The position numbers and the translations under genes were made by a program. Below are positions 8,673-17,547 of a DNA stretch of 64,000 nucleotides, piece by piece. Source of the stretch: Synechococcus sp. JA-3-3Ab. Its GTDB lineage: Bacteria > Cyanobacteriota > Cyanobacteriia > Thermostichales > Thermostichaceae. Within the stretch, counting starts at the first letter, position 1. Every line of letters begins with the position of its first letter. The notes beneath the pieces were generated by a model that made no database searches, was not told the origin of the DNA, and was given only the letters and a program-made list of their open reading frames with translations. Location of the stretch: NCBI RefSeq assembly GCF_000013205.1, contig NC_007775.1, positions 1,670,501-1,734,500 on the forward strand, given 5' to 3'.

Positions 8673-9626
8673 ATGAATCATGAAACGATTATGAAAATAA
8701 AAGCTTTGTTTTTTGCTGGGCGCCGCTTGGCGGTGGGATTTGGCCTGGTGATCGGGGGTTGGCTGTCCCTGGCTGGCTTGGCTGTGGCGCGTCCCCGCGT
8801 CGTGGTCACCACCACCTTGATTGCCGATTGGGTAGGGCAGGTGGGGCAGGATCGCATCCAGCTCAGCAGCCTGCTGCAGCCGGGCGTGGATCCCCACGTC
8901 TATGAGCCGACGCCGGCCGATGCCGCGGCCCTGGAGCAAGCGGATCTGGTGTTTTACAACGGCTACAACCTGGAGCCGGGGTTAATTCGTCTTATCGAGG
9001 CCACGGCCCAAGGAGCGCGGCGGGTTGCCCTGGCCGAGATCCTTGAGCCCATCGTCGCCGATGAAGACGGGATCCCGACGCCGGATCCCCACGTGTGGGG
9101 CAATGTGGAAAACGTCATCCTCATGGTGGAGCACATTGCCCAGGAGCTGACGGAGCAAGTCCCCAACGAAGCCGCTTTTTTCCAGGCCAATGCCGCCGCC
9201 TATCGGGCGGAGCTGGAGGAGCTCCACACCTGGATCGGGGAACAGATTCCGACCATTCCCCCCGCCAACCGGGTTCTGGTGACCACCCACGATGCCTTTG
9301 CCTACTACACCCAAGCCTACGGCCTGAAGATGGGGGGATCCCTCCTGGGGATCAGCACCGAGGAACAGCCCAGCGCCCAGACGGTGGCCCAGTTGGTGGA
9401 GGAGATCCGCGCCCTGGGGGTGCCGGCGGTCTTTGCCGAGACCACCCTTAACCCCGCTCTCATCCAGACGGTGGCCGCCGAAGCCGGGGTGCAGGTAGCC
9501 GAACAGGAACTGTACTCGGACTCTTTGGGGGAAGCAGGCAGCGGCGCCGAAACCTACGTCGCCATGATGCGCCTCAACACCTGCACCATCGTGGCGGCCT
9601 TGGGCGGATCCCCTGACTGTCCTTGA
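8673..9626 (+). CDS. mntC: Periplasmic manganese/zinc-binding protein of the ABC importer
   Basis: A cluster A-I (ZnuA/MntC) metal-binding protein, 317 residues, with an N-terminal signal segment (AVGFGLVIGGWLSLAGLAVA). No lipobox cysteine follows, so it is probably soluble or uncleaved. Metal ligands are visible as His in GVDPHVYEP, His in TPDPHVWG, Glu in VFAETTLN and Asp in LYSDSLG. There is no His-rich loop between the lobes, which favours Mn over Zn. Two C-terminal cysteines (about 304 and 316) could form a disulfide, as described for cyanobacterial MntC. It is transcribed divergently from mntA across 44 bases. Confidence 0.92.
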   Translation: MNHETIMKIKALFFAGRRLAVGFGLVIGGWLSLAGLAVARPRVVVTTTLIADWVGQVGQDRIQLSSLLQPGVDPHVYEPTPADAAALEQADLVFYNGYNLEPGLIRLIEATAQGARRVALAEILEPIVADEDGIPTPDPHVWGNVENVILMVEHIAQELTEQVPNEAAFFQANAAAYRAELEELHTWIGEQIPTIPPANRVLVTTHDAFAYYTQAYGLKMGGSLLGISTEEQPSAQTVAQLVEEIRALGVPAVFAETTLNPALIQTVAAEAGVQVAEQELYSDSLGEAGSGAETYVAMMRLNTCTIVAALGGSPDCP

Positions 9627-9698
9627 GGGGCAGCATCGAGACGGTGGGGCTGAGTTTTGTATGATAGGGGCTCAGACCCTCGTTATCTCACCGCGTCC

Positions 9699-11504
9699 AT
9701 GCCTGCTGCCATCCGTCGCCCGCCTCGTTCCCTCTACTGTGGCCAAGTGCGCCCGGCCCACATCGGCCAGACCGTCACCCTCTACGGCTGGATCGACCGC
9801 CGCCGCGACCACGGCGGTGTGATCTTCTTGGATCTGCGGGATCGCTCCGGCATCGTGCAACTGGTGGCCGATCCCCAGAAAACCCCCCTCTCCTACGAGC
9901 TGGCGGGGCAGGTGCGCAGCGAATATGTGGTGCGGGTAACGGGAACGGTTCACCAAAGACCTAGTGACTCCTTTAATCCCCGCCTGGCCACCGGCGAGGT
10001 GGAGGTCTACGCGGAAGAGTTGGAAATTCTCAGCCGGGTGGGCAAGCAGCTTCCCTTCAGCGTCTCGGGGGAGGAAGGGGAAGAGGTGCGGGAGGAGATC
10101 CGCCTGCGCTACCGCTACTTGGACTTGAGGCGAGAGCGCCTGTCCCGCAACCTGCAGCTGCGTCACCAGGTCATCAAGGCCATCCGCCGCTTCCTGGAGG
10201 ACGAAGAAGGCTTTATCGAGGTGGAAACCCCCATCCTCACCCGCTCTACCCCCGAAGGTGCCAGAGATTACCTGGTGCCGAGCCGCGTCAACCCCGGGGA
10301 GTGGTTTGCCCTGCCGCAGTCGCCCCAGCTTTTTAAGCAGTTGCTGATGGTGGCCGGCGTGGATCGCTACTACCAAATTGCCCGCTGCTTTCGGGATGAG
10401 GATCTGCGGGCGGATCGCCAGCCGGAGTTTACCCAGCTGGACATGGAGATGAGCTTTATGGATCAGGAGGCGATCCTGGAACTCAACGAGCGGCTCCTCT
10501 GCCATATCTTCAAAACCGTCAAAGGCATCGACCTGCCCCGCCCTTTCCCGCGGCTGACCTATGCCGAGGCCATGGCCCGCTACGGCTCCGACAAGCCCGA
10601 CACCCGCTTTGGGCTGGAATTGGTGGATGTTTCGCCGCTGTTTCAGGGATCCGGCTTCAAGGTCTTCGCCAAGGCCTTGCAAGAGGGCGGTGTGATCAAA
10701 GTTCTGCCGGTGCCGGGCGGCGACGAAAAGATCTCCAACACCCGCATCAAGCCGGGCGGGGATCTGTTCAAGCTGGTCACCCAGTACGGGGCGGGTGGCC
10801 TGGCCTTCATCCGGGTGCGGCCCGGCAGCCTCGACACCATCGGCGCCCTCAAAGAAAGCCTCAGCCCCGAGCAGGAACAGCAGTTGCTGCAGCTTACCAA
10901 CGCCAAGCCGGGGGATCTGCTGCTGTTTGGAGCAGGGCCGGCTGCCGTGGTCAACGAGTCGCTGGGCCGCCTGCGGCTGCACCTGGGCCAGGAGCTGGGC
11001 TTGATCCCGGAGAACGCCTTGAATCTCCTCTGGATCACCGATTTTCCCCTGTTTGAATTCAATGCCGAGGAAAACCGCCTGGAAGCCCTGCACCACCCCT
11101 TTACCGCCCCCCACCCCGACGACTTGGCCGACCTGAAAACGGCGCGGGCCCAGGCCTACGACCTGGTCTGGAACGGCGTGGAAGTGGGCGGGGGATCCCT
11201 GCGCATCTACCAGCGCGAGATCCAGGAGCAGGTTTTCCAGACCATTGGCCTTACCCCTGAGCAGGCGCGGGACAAGTTTGGCTTTTTGCTGGAAGCCTTC
11301 GAGTACGGCACCCCGCCCCACGGCGGCATCGCCTATGGCCTAGACCGGCTGGTGATGCTCTTGGCGGGGGAAGATTCCATCCGCGATGTCATCGCCTTTC
11401 CCAAAACCCAGCAGGCCAGGTGTTTGCTCACCGGTGCCCCTTCCGGCGTCGAGGCCAAGCAGCTCAAAGAACTGCACGTGGCCTCCACCTATCAGCCCGG
11501 CTGA
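9699..11504 (+). CDS. aspS: Aspartyl-tRNA synthetase
   Basis: A class IIb synthetase of about 601 residues. The N-terminal OB-fold anticodon-binding domain ([20 protein letters not shown]) is followed by class II motif 2 ([19 protein letters not shown]), the GAD insertion typical of bacterial AspRS, and motif 3 ([17 protein letters not shown]). The start is ATG 9699 ([11 protein letters not shown]). An upstream TTG at 9657 is in frame, but the bases after it (TATGAT) look more like a -10 element than coding sequence. Confidence 0.96.
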   Translation: MPAAIRRPPRSLYCGQVRPAHIGQTVTLYGWIDRRRDHGGVIFLDLRDRSGIVQLVADPQKTPLSYELAGQVRSEYVVRVTGTVHQRPSDSFNPRLATGEVEVYAEELEILSRVGKQLPFSVSGEEGEEVREEIRLRYRYLDLRRERLSRNLQLRHQVIKAIRRFLEDEEGFIEVETPILTRSTPEGARDYLVPSRVNPGEWFALPQSPQLFKQLLMVAGVDRYYQIARCFRDEDLRADRQPEFTQLDMEMSFMDQEAILELNERLLCHIFKTVKGIDLPRPFPRLTYAEAMARYGSDKPDTRFGLELVDVSPLFQGSGFKVFAKALQEGGVIKVLPVPGGDEKISNTRIKPGGDLFKLVTQYGAGGLAFIRVRPGSLDTIGALKESLSPEQEQQLLQLTNAKPGDLLLFGAGPAAVVNESLGRLRLHLGQELGLIPENALNLLWITDFPLFEFNAEENRLEALHHPFTAPHPDDLADLKTARAQAYDLVWNGVEVGGGSLRIYQREIQEQVFQTIGLTPEQARDKFGFLLEAFEYGTPPHGGIAYGLDRLVMLLAGEDSIRDVIAFPKTQQARCLLTGAPSGVEAKQLKELHVASTYQPG

Positions 11505-11520
11505 ACAGGATCCCCTGTTC
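11503..11520. terminator. Small hairpin after aspS
   Basis: GAACAGG (11503-11509) and CCTGTTC (11514-11520) form a seven-base stem with loop ATCC. No T-run follows, so it may be an mRNA processing or attenuation hairpin rather than a full terminator. Confidence 0.35.
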
Positions 11521-11563
11521 CGGACTGTGGAAGGATAGAGAAGAACCTACCCCACCTTTCCGT

Positions 11564-12340
11564 ATGCTAGACCTGACCGGAAAAAAAGCCTTGGTAACCG
11601 GCATTGCCAACGAGCGCTCCATCGCCTGGGGCATTGCCCAGCAACTGCACAAAGCGGGGGCGACGTTGGGGGTTACCTATCTGCCGGACGAGCGGGATCG
11701 CTTCAAGACCAAAGTCCAGCAGCTCACCGAGCCCCTGCAGCCGGATTTTCTCCTCCCTTGCGACGTGCAAAGCGACCAGCAGATTGACGAGCTGTTTCAG
11801 GCAATAGCCCAGAAATGGGGTCAGGTCGATATCTTGGTTCACTGCCTGGCTTTCGTCAAAAAAGAAGAGCTGAGCGGCAACTTTAGCGATATCTCGCGGG
11901 AAGGGTTTGCCCTGGCCATGGATGTGAGCACCTACTCCCTGATTGCCCTCTGCCGGGCCGCCAAGCCTCTCTTGAGATCCGGCAGCAGCATCCTCACCCT
12001 CACCTATTTGGGGGGGGTGCGGGTGGTGCCCAACTACAACATGGCCGCTGTCACCAAAGCGGGCCTGGAAACCTGCGTTCGCTACCTGGCGGCCGAGCTG
12101 GGCCCCGCCGGGATCCGGGTGAATGCCATCTCCGCTGGACCCATTCGCACCTTGGCTTCTTCGGCCATTGCTGATTTCCATGCCATGCTGCACGCGGTCG
12201 AGGAGAAAGCTCCGCTGCGGCGCAATATCACCCAGCTCGAGGTGGGCAATGTGGCAGCTTTTCTGGCCAGCGACCTGGCCAGCGGCATTACCGGCCAGGT
12301 GATCTATGTGGATAGTGGATATAGCATCCTGGGTTTTTAG
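11564..12340 (+). CDS. fabI: Enoyl-[acyl-carrier-protein] reductase (NADH)
   Basis: Catalyses the last reduction of each fatty-acid elongation cycle. This is an SDR of 258 residues with the FabI-type cofactor motif VTGIANERSIAWGIA and the catalytic Tyr-x6-Lys in NYNMAAVTKAG, together with VVPNYN. The C-terminus has the family GNVAAFLASDLASGITGQVIYVD. The start is ATG 11564 (MLDLTGKKALVTG); the frame is open much further upstream, but that part overlaps aspS in another frame. Confidence 0.96.
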   Translation: MLDLTGKKALVTGIANERSIAWGIAQQLHKAGATLGVTYLPDERDRFKTKVQQLTEPLQPDFLLPCDVQSDQQIDELFQAIAQKWGQVDILVHCLAFVKKEELSGNFSDISREGFALAMDVSTYSLIALCRAAKPLLRSGSSILTLTYLGGVRVVPNYNMAAVTKAGLETCVRYLAAELGPAGIRVNAISAGPIRTLASSAIADFHAMLHAVEEKAPLRRNITQLEVGNVAAFLASDLASGITGQVIYVDSGYSILGF

Positions 12341-12361
12341 GCTCTTGGGGATCCCCCTGGC

Positions 12362-13498
12362 ATGAATCGCTTCTCGCCTTTGCAGCGGCTGCTGCTCACC
12401 TGGATTTTGATCGTCATCAGCGGCTGGCTGGCCCTACAGGTGGGCCGGCTGTTTGGCCATCTGCTCACCACCATCCTGACGGCGGCGGTGCTGGCTTTTT
12501 TGCTCAACTATCCGGTGCAGGTGCTGCGGCGCTATCGGGTAAGCCGCGGTTTGGCAGTCACCCTGGTTTTTGCCCTGTCGGTGGTGCTGCTGGCCTTGGT
12601 GGGGATCGCTGTGGTGCCCATCCTGGCCAAGCAGGTGGTGCAGTTGGGGGCGCGGATCCCGGAGTGGGTGGATACCTTACAAAGCTGGCTGGATCAAATC
12701 AGCCTGTGGGCGGCAGAGCGCAACATCAACCTCGGCCAGACAGAGCTGGTGAACACCCTCCTCAACCGCCTGCAGGCCAGCGCCGAAAAAATTGCCGGCC
12801 AATCCCTGGACATCCTCCTGGGCACCTTCAATCAGGTGATCGATCTGGTGTTGGTGTTGGTGCTGGCCCTCTACATGCTGCTCTACGGGGGGCAGTTCTG
12901 GCAGGGGTTGCTCAGCCTCTTCCCCAAGCCCTGGGGACCGCGCATCGGCGAAGCCCTGGCTCTGAGTTTCCAGAACTTTCTCATCAGCCAGTTGGTGTTG
13001 GGGTTCATCATGGCCCTGATGCTGGTGCCAATTTTTGGGTTTTTGCGCGTGCCCTTCGGGCTTTTGTTTGGCCTGTTGATCGGCCTGCTGGAGGTGATCC
13101 CACTGGTGGGGGGCTTTATTGGCATCGGCGCGGCAGCGGTGCTGCTGGCCTTTCAGGATATCTGGCTCAGCCTCAAGGTGGTGCTGGTCTCCCTAATTGT
13201 GCAGCAGGTTAAGGATCGGGTCATCGCCCCCCGCCTGATGGGGGAACTGATCGGCCTCAACCCGGTGTGGATCTTGATCGCCCTGTTGGTGGGGGCGCAA
13301 CTGGGGGGCATCCTGGGCGTCATCGTCGCGATTCCCCTAACCAGTGTGGTGAAAAGCCTCTACGAGATCGCGCGTTCCGCCGACTTGGCCGCCGAAGAGG
13401 GCTTGGACTCGACCACGAGAGTGACCTCTCTGGGCGAAAGTCGCAGAGAAACTCGCCGGGATCCCACCTTGCCCAAACCGGAGACCCAACAGGTTTAG
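12362..13498 (+). CDS. AI-2E family (PerM/YdiK-like) membrane transporter
   Basis: A polytopic membrane protein of 378 residues in the DUF20/AI-2E transporter family. It has two or three N-terminal helices, an amphipathic periplasmic stretch (GARIPEWVDTLQSWLDQISL), then at least four helices including the family-conserved LLIGLLEVIPLVGGFIGIG and RLMGELIGLNPVWILIALLVG segments. The C-terminus is charged. The transported substrate is unknown. It starts 21 bases after fabI and is probably cotranscribed. Confidence 0.9.
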   Translation: MNRFSPLQRLLLTWILIVISGWLALQVGRLFGHLLTTILTAAVLAFLLNYPVQVLRRYRVSRGLAVTLVFALSVVLLALVGIAVVPILAKQVVQLGARIPEWVDTLQSWLDQISLWAAERNINLGQTELVNTLLNRLQASAEKIAGQSLDILLGTFNQVIDLVLVLVLALYMLLYGGQFWQGLLSLFPKPWGPRIGEALALSFQNFLISQLVLGFIMALMLVPIFGFLRVPFGLLFGLLIGLLEVIPLVGGFIGIGAAAVLLAFQDIWLSLKVVLVSLIVQQVKDRVIAPRLMGELIGLNPVWILIALLVGAQLGGILGVIVAIPLTSVVKSLYEIARSADLAAEEGLDSTTRVTSLGESRRETRRDPTLPKPETQQV

Positions 13499-13540
13499 CG
13501 TGCTGACGTTCCAAGCGGAGCCGAACCCGAATCCGTATCT

Positions 13541-13575
13541 CCCCTCTCCCTTTGGGAGAGGGGCCGGGGGTGAGG
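13541..13575. repeat. Dispersed CCCCTCTCCC palindromic repeat, likely bidirectional terminator
   Basis: CCCCTCTCCC (13541-13550) and GGGAGAGGGG (13554-13563) form a perfect ten-base stem with loop TTT. The flank CCGGGGGTGAGGGCC continues the reverse complement of the same repeat seen at 43196-43303. It sits between two convergent genes and abuts the stop of the next one. Confidence 0.7.
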
Positions 13576-13578
13576 GCC

Positions 13579-14475
13579 TCAGCGAATTTTTCCCTCGATA
13601 AAAGGCACCTCCAGCACCTTTTCGTGGTGGATGGGGCCATGGCCAAAATAGCCCCCTTCCCCGAACAATTCGCCGTGGTCGGCGGTAACGGTGATGTAGG
13701 TGTTTTTGGGAACCAGATCGAACAATTGTTCAAAAACCCCATCTAGGTAGCGCACCGCCTCGATCTGCCGCTGGCGCAGCTCCTCCAACTGGGCGGCGCT
13801 GAAAAAGGGGATCCCGGCCTCTTCCCCTTCATCCAGGCGCTTTAACACGCCATTCACCCCAGAGATGCGGGGCCACAGGCTGGGATCCTCATCGGGCAGG
13901 GCGTAGGGATAGTGAGTTTCGCCCACATTCAACAGGTAAAAGCTGGGGCGATCCGGATCAAAGCGCAACTGCTCCACCATGGCTGCCATGTCGTTGTGGC
14001 GCGGCATGAGGCGGTAGGAATCGAAGTCGCGGTTGAGCAGGGTGCTGGGGTTGAGCACCGGCAGGGAGACCATGGCGTGGGTGGTGTAGCCCAGTTGGTG
14101 CTTCAGTAGCGTCGGCAAATAGAGGTGGGGCAGCAGATGCTTGAACTCGATCGGCTGCCGGGTACCGAGGCGCTCGTTGTAGCGCAAATATTCCTGCTTG
14201 TAGTGTTCAGACGCGAAAACCTGGGTGGGGCTGGTGTGGGGCAGCAGGCCCATGAGCAGGTTGTAGTGGGCGGGAGCCGTCCAGGAAGCGTAGCTCCAGC
14301 GCTTTTCCAGGGATCCCAGCTTGAGCAGATGCTTGGGGTTGGCGGCCAGCAGGCTGTCGAAACGGCAACTGTCGAGAACGATCAGCAGATAGTTATTCTG
14401 TCCCTGGGGTTCCGGTCGAGGGTCGGACTCAGACGAGGGAGCCGCAGAAGATCGCCACCAGTTCAAGAGTCCCAT
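13579..14475 (-). CDS. Alkaline-phosphatase-superfamily (sulfatase-fold) hydrolase
   Basis: A metal-dependent hydrolase fold of 298 residues with no signal peptide or membrane anchor. Metal-binding motifs are LLIVLDSCRFDS at the N-terminus and TVTADHGELFGE plus GHGPIHHEK at the C-terminus. The nucleophile region reads SWTAPAHYNLLMG: the position occupied by the formylglycine cysteine in true sulfatases is a threonine, and the following arginine is replaced by histidine. It is therefore more likely a phosphodiesterase, phosphatase or phosphotransferase than a sulfatase. It overlaps the upstream membrane-protein gene by 13 bases. Confidence 0.75.
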   Translation of the reverse strand: MGLLNWWRSSAAPSSESDPRPEPQGQNNYLLIVLDSCRFDSLLAANPKHLLKLGSLEKRWSYASWTAPAHYNLLMGLLPHTSPTQVFASEHYKQEYLRYNERLGTRQPIEFKHLLPHLYLPTLLKHQLGYTTHAMVSLPVLNPSTLLNRDFDSYRLMPRHNDMAAMVEQLRFDPDRPSFYLLNVGETHYPYALPDEDPSLWPRISGVNGVLKRLDEGEEAGIPFFSAAQLEELRQRQIEAVRYLDGVFEQLFDLVPKNTYITVTADHGELFGEGGYFGHGPIHHEKVLEVPFIEGKIR

Positions 14476-14963
14476 TCCTCTTCCTCCTGGGCAGAATAGG
14501 GCCGTCGGACGATCCGCCAGTTGGGGGCTGTGGCCGCGTCGTCTTCCTCCTCAAGTTCTTCCTCAGGATTGGCAGATTTAGGAGCCGGGTCGCGAATGCG
14601 TTCCGGCGGGATATTGGAGTAGGAATAGCGGCCTGCCTGGGGATCCGGCAGATCCTGAGGCAAATAGTGGTCGGGGGGAATCATCTGCGCTTCCAAAAAG
14701 CGCACTCGCTCGATGAGCTGGTTTAACTTGCGGATTGCCTGTCGCTGGAATACCCGGTCGTGCAGCCGCCAAGCGCCCACATACAGAAACCCCAAGCCCA
14801 CTCCTACCCCATAGGCCGTCAAGAGCGTCAGCGACAAAGGAATCGCAGCGCCAGCTTGCCCGGCTACGACTACGGCTGCCGCAGATCCCCAGTTTTGGAC
14901 AAGGAAAACGAGCAGGGTCAGTATCCACAGGCCCAGGAGTATGGAGCGGATATTCTGGAGCAT
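14463..14963 (-). CDS. LapA-like (DUF1049) membrane protein
   Basis: A protein of about 166 residues with two N-terminal transmembrane helices (ILLGLWILTLLVFLVQNW and LLTAYGVGVGLGFLYVGAW), a basic amphipathic helix, and a long acidic, proline-rich cytosolic tail (EEELEEEDD). The helix-loop-helix layout with QNW after the first helix resembles LapA/DUF1049 proteins. ATG 14963 follows GGAAGG; GTG 14972 is an alternative. Its 3' end overlaps the hydrolase gene, so the two form an operon. Confidence 0.65.
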   Translation of the reverse strand: MLQNIRSILLGLWILTLLVFLVQNWGSAAAVVVAGQAGAAIPLSLTLLTAYGVGVGLGFLYVGAWRLHDRVFQRQAIRKLNQLIERVRFLEAQMIPPDHYLPQDLPDPQAGRYSYSNIPPERIRDPAPKSANPEEELEEEDDAATAPNWRIVRRPYSAQEEEEWDS

Positions 14964-15033
14964 GGCCGCCACCTTCCCTCTTCACCAGGCTACCACCACC
15001 CCTGCAAGGAGCGGCGGAGGAAACCCCGACTCC

Positions 15034-15558
15034 TCAGCCACCTCCGATTGCGTTGGATCCCCAGCCCGGAGCCACTTGAGCCGCCCTGAGGATAAAGGCA
15101 GCCAGGTTGCGCAGCGCTTCATCATCCATCCAGGAGGGGGGCACGGGGCGGCAGCCATAGCTAACCTCGGTGCCATCGTAGCTGCGGGGATCCCGTTGGT
15201 ACTCCACCAAGGCTTGAATGGTGTCGCGGGGTGGGGTGGCGCCGCGCAAGTCCTTGAGCGACAGGGAAATGTTGGGGGCCGGTAGGGTAGAGCCACCCAC
15301 GTGGCAGTTCAGACAGGCGGACTGAAAGCGATTTTTCCCGTCGGTAAGTTGCTCTGGAGTAAAGGTGAGCATGTGCCCTTCCGCATCCCAGGGCAGCTCT
15401 ATCGGCTCAGTGGTTCGCAGATAGTGGCTCACGTAAGGATCAATGCGGCCTGCTGCTGGGCTAGCTAGCCCTAGCCATACCAGAAGCAGGATCCCGGCCC
15501 ACCTCCAGCCACGGCCCGGGACCCGCCACCGCTTTGCCCCTTGAGTTTGCCCAGGCAT
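15034..15558 (-). CDS. psbV2: Cytochrome c-550-like protein PsbV2
   Basis: An exported c-type cytochrome, 174 residues, paralogous to the PsbV encoded immediately upstream. The signal region is WAGILLLVWLGLASPAAG, and the haem site is CLNCH. Where PsbV has its second axial histidine (EYHP), this protein has SYGCRP, with cysteine as the only plausible ligand nearby. This matches the unusual His-Cys ligation reported for thermophilic cyanobacterial PsbV2. The start and the psbV stop overlap at 15558, so the two genes are translationally coupled. Its role is not established. Confidence 0.9.
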   Translation of the reverse strand: MPGQTQGAKRWRVPGRGWRWAGILLLVWLGLASPAAGRIDPYVSHYLRTTEPIELPWDAEGHMLTFTPEQLTDGKNRFQSACLNCHVGGSTLPAPNISLSLKDLRGATPPRDTIQALVEYQRDPRSYDGTEVSYGCRPVPPSWMDDEALRNLAAFILRAAQVAPGWGSNAIGGG

Positions 15559-16094
15559 CAGAGATAGGCCGAAAGGTCACTGTGGGATTCGCTCTTGGTG
15601 CCGCCCCAGCCGGGCACGGTCTTAGCCTGCACTAGGATGTAGCCGGCAATTAACTTCAGATCCTCATCGGTGAGGTTGCGCAGGCGAGGATACTCACTTA
15701 GAAGCTGGGTGTTGGGATGATATTCCACCAGGGACTCTACCCCGTCATAGGTGACCGGGTTCTTGATGTAGTCCACGATCGCCAACACATTATCGCGGGG
15801 AGGTGTTGCCCCCTCCAGATCCGAGAGCTTCAAGGTAACATCCGGATTGGGATAGGTCTGTCCACCCACATGACACTGGGCACAGGCCCTGTTGAATAAC
15901 TGCTTTCCTCTGGCCAGTTGCGCTTCCGTGAAAGTGATGGACTCGGTTGGCGACAAGGCTACAGGAGGAATCTGCCTGGCCGCCAAGGCCGGCCCCCAGG
16001 CATACCCGGCCATCCCCAAAACCAAGATCAGGATCAGTAACCGACGACGCGCCGCCGCGAACGCTTTCTGAAGAGAAAAAAATTTGCTAAACAT
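15558..16094 (-). CDS. psbV: Photosystem II extrinsic cytochrome c-550
   Basis: A lumenal subunit that stabilises the oxygen-evolving manganese cluster of photosystem II. It has a basic N-region followed by a hydrophobic core (LLILILVLGMAGYAWGPALA) ending in an Ala-x-Ala-type cleavage site, the haem-attachment motif CAQCH, and the distal axial histidine in VEYHPNT. The sequence ATPPRDNVLAIVDY is typical of PsbV. Length is 178 residues with the transit sequence. It is the first gene of a psbV-psbV2 pair. Confidence 0.96.
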   Translation of the reverse strand: MFSKFFSLQKAFAAARRRLLILILVLGMAGYAWGPALAARQIPPVALSPTESITFTEAQLARGKQLFNRACAQCHVGGQTYPNPDVTLKLSDLEGATPPRDNVLAIVDYIKNPVTYDGVESLVEYHPNTQLLSEYPRLRNLTDEDLKLIAGYILVQAKTVPGWGGTKSESHSDLSAYL

Positions 16095-16485
16095 GGTTCT
16101 CCGTAGTTCGATCTTAGAAAAGGGGTCAGCTCTGCTCCAGCGACAAACCCGACAACAGGATCAAGAATAGACCATTGCGAGATCATTTGCAGATGGGATC
16201 CGGGATCCGTTTTGCAAGGCGTTCTCTTCGACCTTGGTGTTAAGTTTGATTGCGAATTCAGGGCCCCTTCAACGGTCGGGTTATTGCCCCCACCCTGCCG
16301 AGATCGGCAATGCGATACACAAAAGCAAACTCGGAGAAGGGATCTCTTTCCTCCTGGAGAGGACAGCAGAGGTTGGGACAGATAGGGTTGAGGAGTCCTC
16401 AAAGGCGGTTCAATTGCCAGGGATCCCCTGGCTGGGGCTATCCTGTAAGCATCTCTCCTGCGTGCGTTCTCTAAGTGGGTAGGCA
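16095..16485. other. Divergent intergenic region psbV / CIA30 gene
   Basis: This 391-base region must carry the psbV promoter on the minus strand. Reading that way, TATTCT lies about 17 bases downstream of TGCAAA near 16190-16170, a weak -35/-10 candidate. Two GGATCC-type sites lie close together at 16197-16210. I see no small gene or clear RNA. Confidence 0.4.
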
Positions 16486-17547
16486 ATGCCTTGGGACCTG
16501 GGGCGGTTTTGGAACACGCTGACCTACTACGAAGCGCTGCCCTTTGCCGACCTATGGCGCTGGGTTCAGAATGGGTTCCAAGCAGCAGCGGTTGACTTCA
16601 TGCCTCCTTCCCTGGCGACTTCAGCTCCTCTTCCCGTGATCTTCTTGGGCGATGGCCTACCAGTGGGGCTGGCGGAGGCGCTGCAACAGCAGGGGGCGGA
16701 AGTCCAGGAGAGAGGGGATGAGGTGACAGCCAGGGTCATCCTGGGTCTGGAGAACCGGGAGGAAGCTAAGGCCCACCTGGAGCGGCTGCGCCGCAGCGGC
16801 CAGACGGAACAGATGCTCTTTGACTTTCGCCGGCCTGACCCCCAGGTGAACCAGTTCTGGGGCATCCTAGACGATGTGGTGATGGGCGGGGTGAGCCAAA
16901 GCCAACTGCTCTGGGGCGAGGGCGAGCTGCTGTTTACGGGGCAGGTTTCCACGGCCAACTTCGGCGGCTTTGTTTCCACGCGCACCCGCAACTGGCAGCC
17001 TCCCTTGGATGTGTCGGGGTTTGCCGGCCTGGAGCTGCGGCTGCGGGGGGATGGGCAGCGCTACAAGGTTCTGCTGCGGGATCAAGGGGGTTGGGACAGC
17101 CCGGCCTACGGCTATGCCTTCGACACCACCCCAGGGGAAGAGCAGACCGTCCAGGTGCCTTTTGCCGAGATGGTGCCTACCTTTCGCGCCCGCCGGGTTG
17201 CTGCTCCCCCTTTGAATACCCGCCAGATCTATTCCCTGCAACTGATGCTGAGCAAGTTTGAGGCGGACGGCAGCCCCAACCCCCGCTTTCGGCCTGGGCC
17301 CTTCCAACTGGGCCTGCGCTGGATCGGGCTCTACCGCCGCGATCCGCTGCCGCAACTGATGGGGGTGGCGCGGGGATCCCTAACTCCCGATTGGGTGGCG
17401 GCCTTGCGGGAGAGCTCCAGCCGCTGGTGTGGGGTGGAGATTCCTGCAGAGATCGAGGGATCCGCTCTGGCAGCCCAGTTGCTGCGGCTATTGCACTCGC
17501 CCGAGAGTGTGGGCCGGGTGGTGCCTCTAGAAGCTGTCCATGGCTAA
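16486..17547 (+). CDS. CIA30 (NDUFAF1-like) domain protein
   Basis: A protein of 353 residues whose central part (about residues 110-285) is a CIA30 domain, the beta-sandwich module of complex I intermediate-associated protein 30. Conserved features are DDVVMGGVSQS, FTGQVSTANFGGFVSTRT and LRGDGQRYKVLLRD, followed by VPFAEMVPTFRAR. The N-terminus is a short Rossmann-like remnant (VIFLGDGLPVGLAEALQQQGAEV), reminiscent of cyanobacterial SDR-CIA30 fusions but shortened. A role in assembling the NDH-1 complex is inferred from the family only. It overlaps the next gene by eight bases. Confidence 0.85.
   Translation: MPWDLGRFWNTLTYYEALPFADLWRWVQNGFQAAAVDFMPPSLATSAPLPVIFLGDGLPVGLAEALQQQGAEVQERGDEVTARVILGLENREEAKAHLERLRRSGQTEQMLFDFRRPDPQVNQFWGILDDVVMGGVSQSQLLWGEGELLFTGQVSTANFGGFVSTRTRNWQPPLDVSGFAGLELRLRGDGQRYKVLLRDQGGWDSPAYGYAFDTTPGEEQTVQVPFAEMVPTFRARRVAAPPLNTRQIYSLQLMLSKFEADGSPNPRFRPGPFQLGLRWIGLYRRDPLPQLMGVARGSLTPDWVAALRESSSRWCGVEIPAEIEGSALAAQLLRLLHSPESVGRVVPLEAVHG

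Noticed and set aside
9672-11321. Very long open frame on the strand opposite aspS
   Set aside because: It mirrors aspS in a GC-rich codon pattern, has a Gly/His/Gln-rich translation without domain signatures, and aspS itself is beyond doubt.
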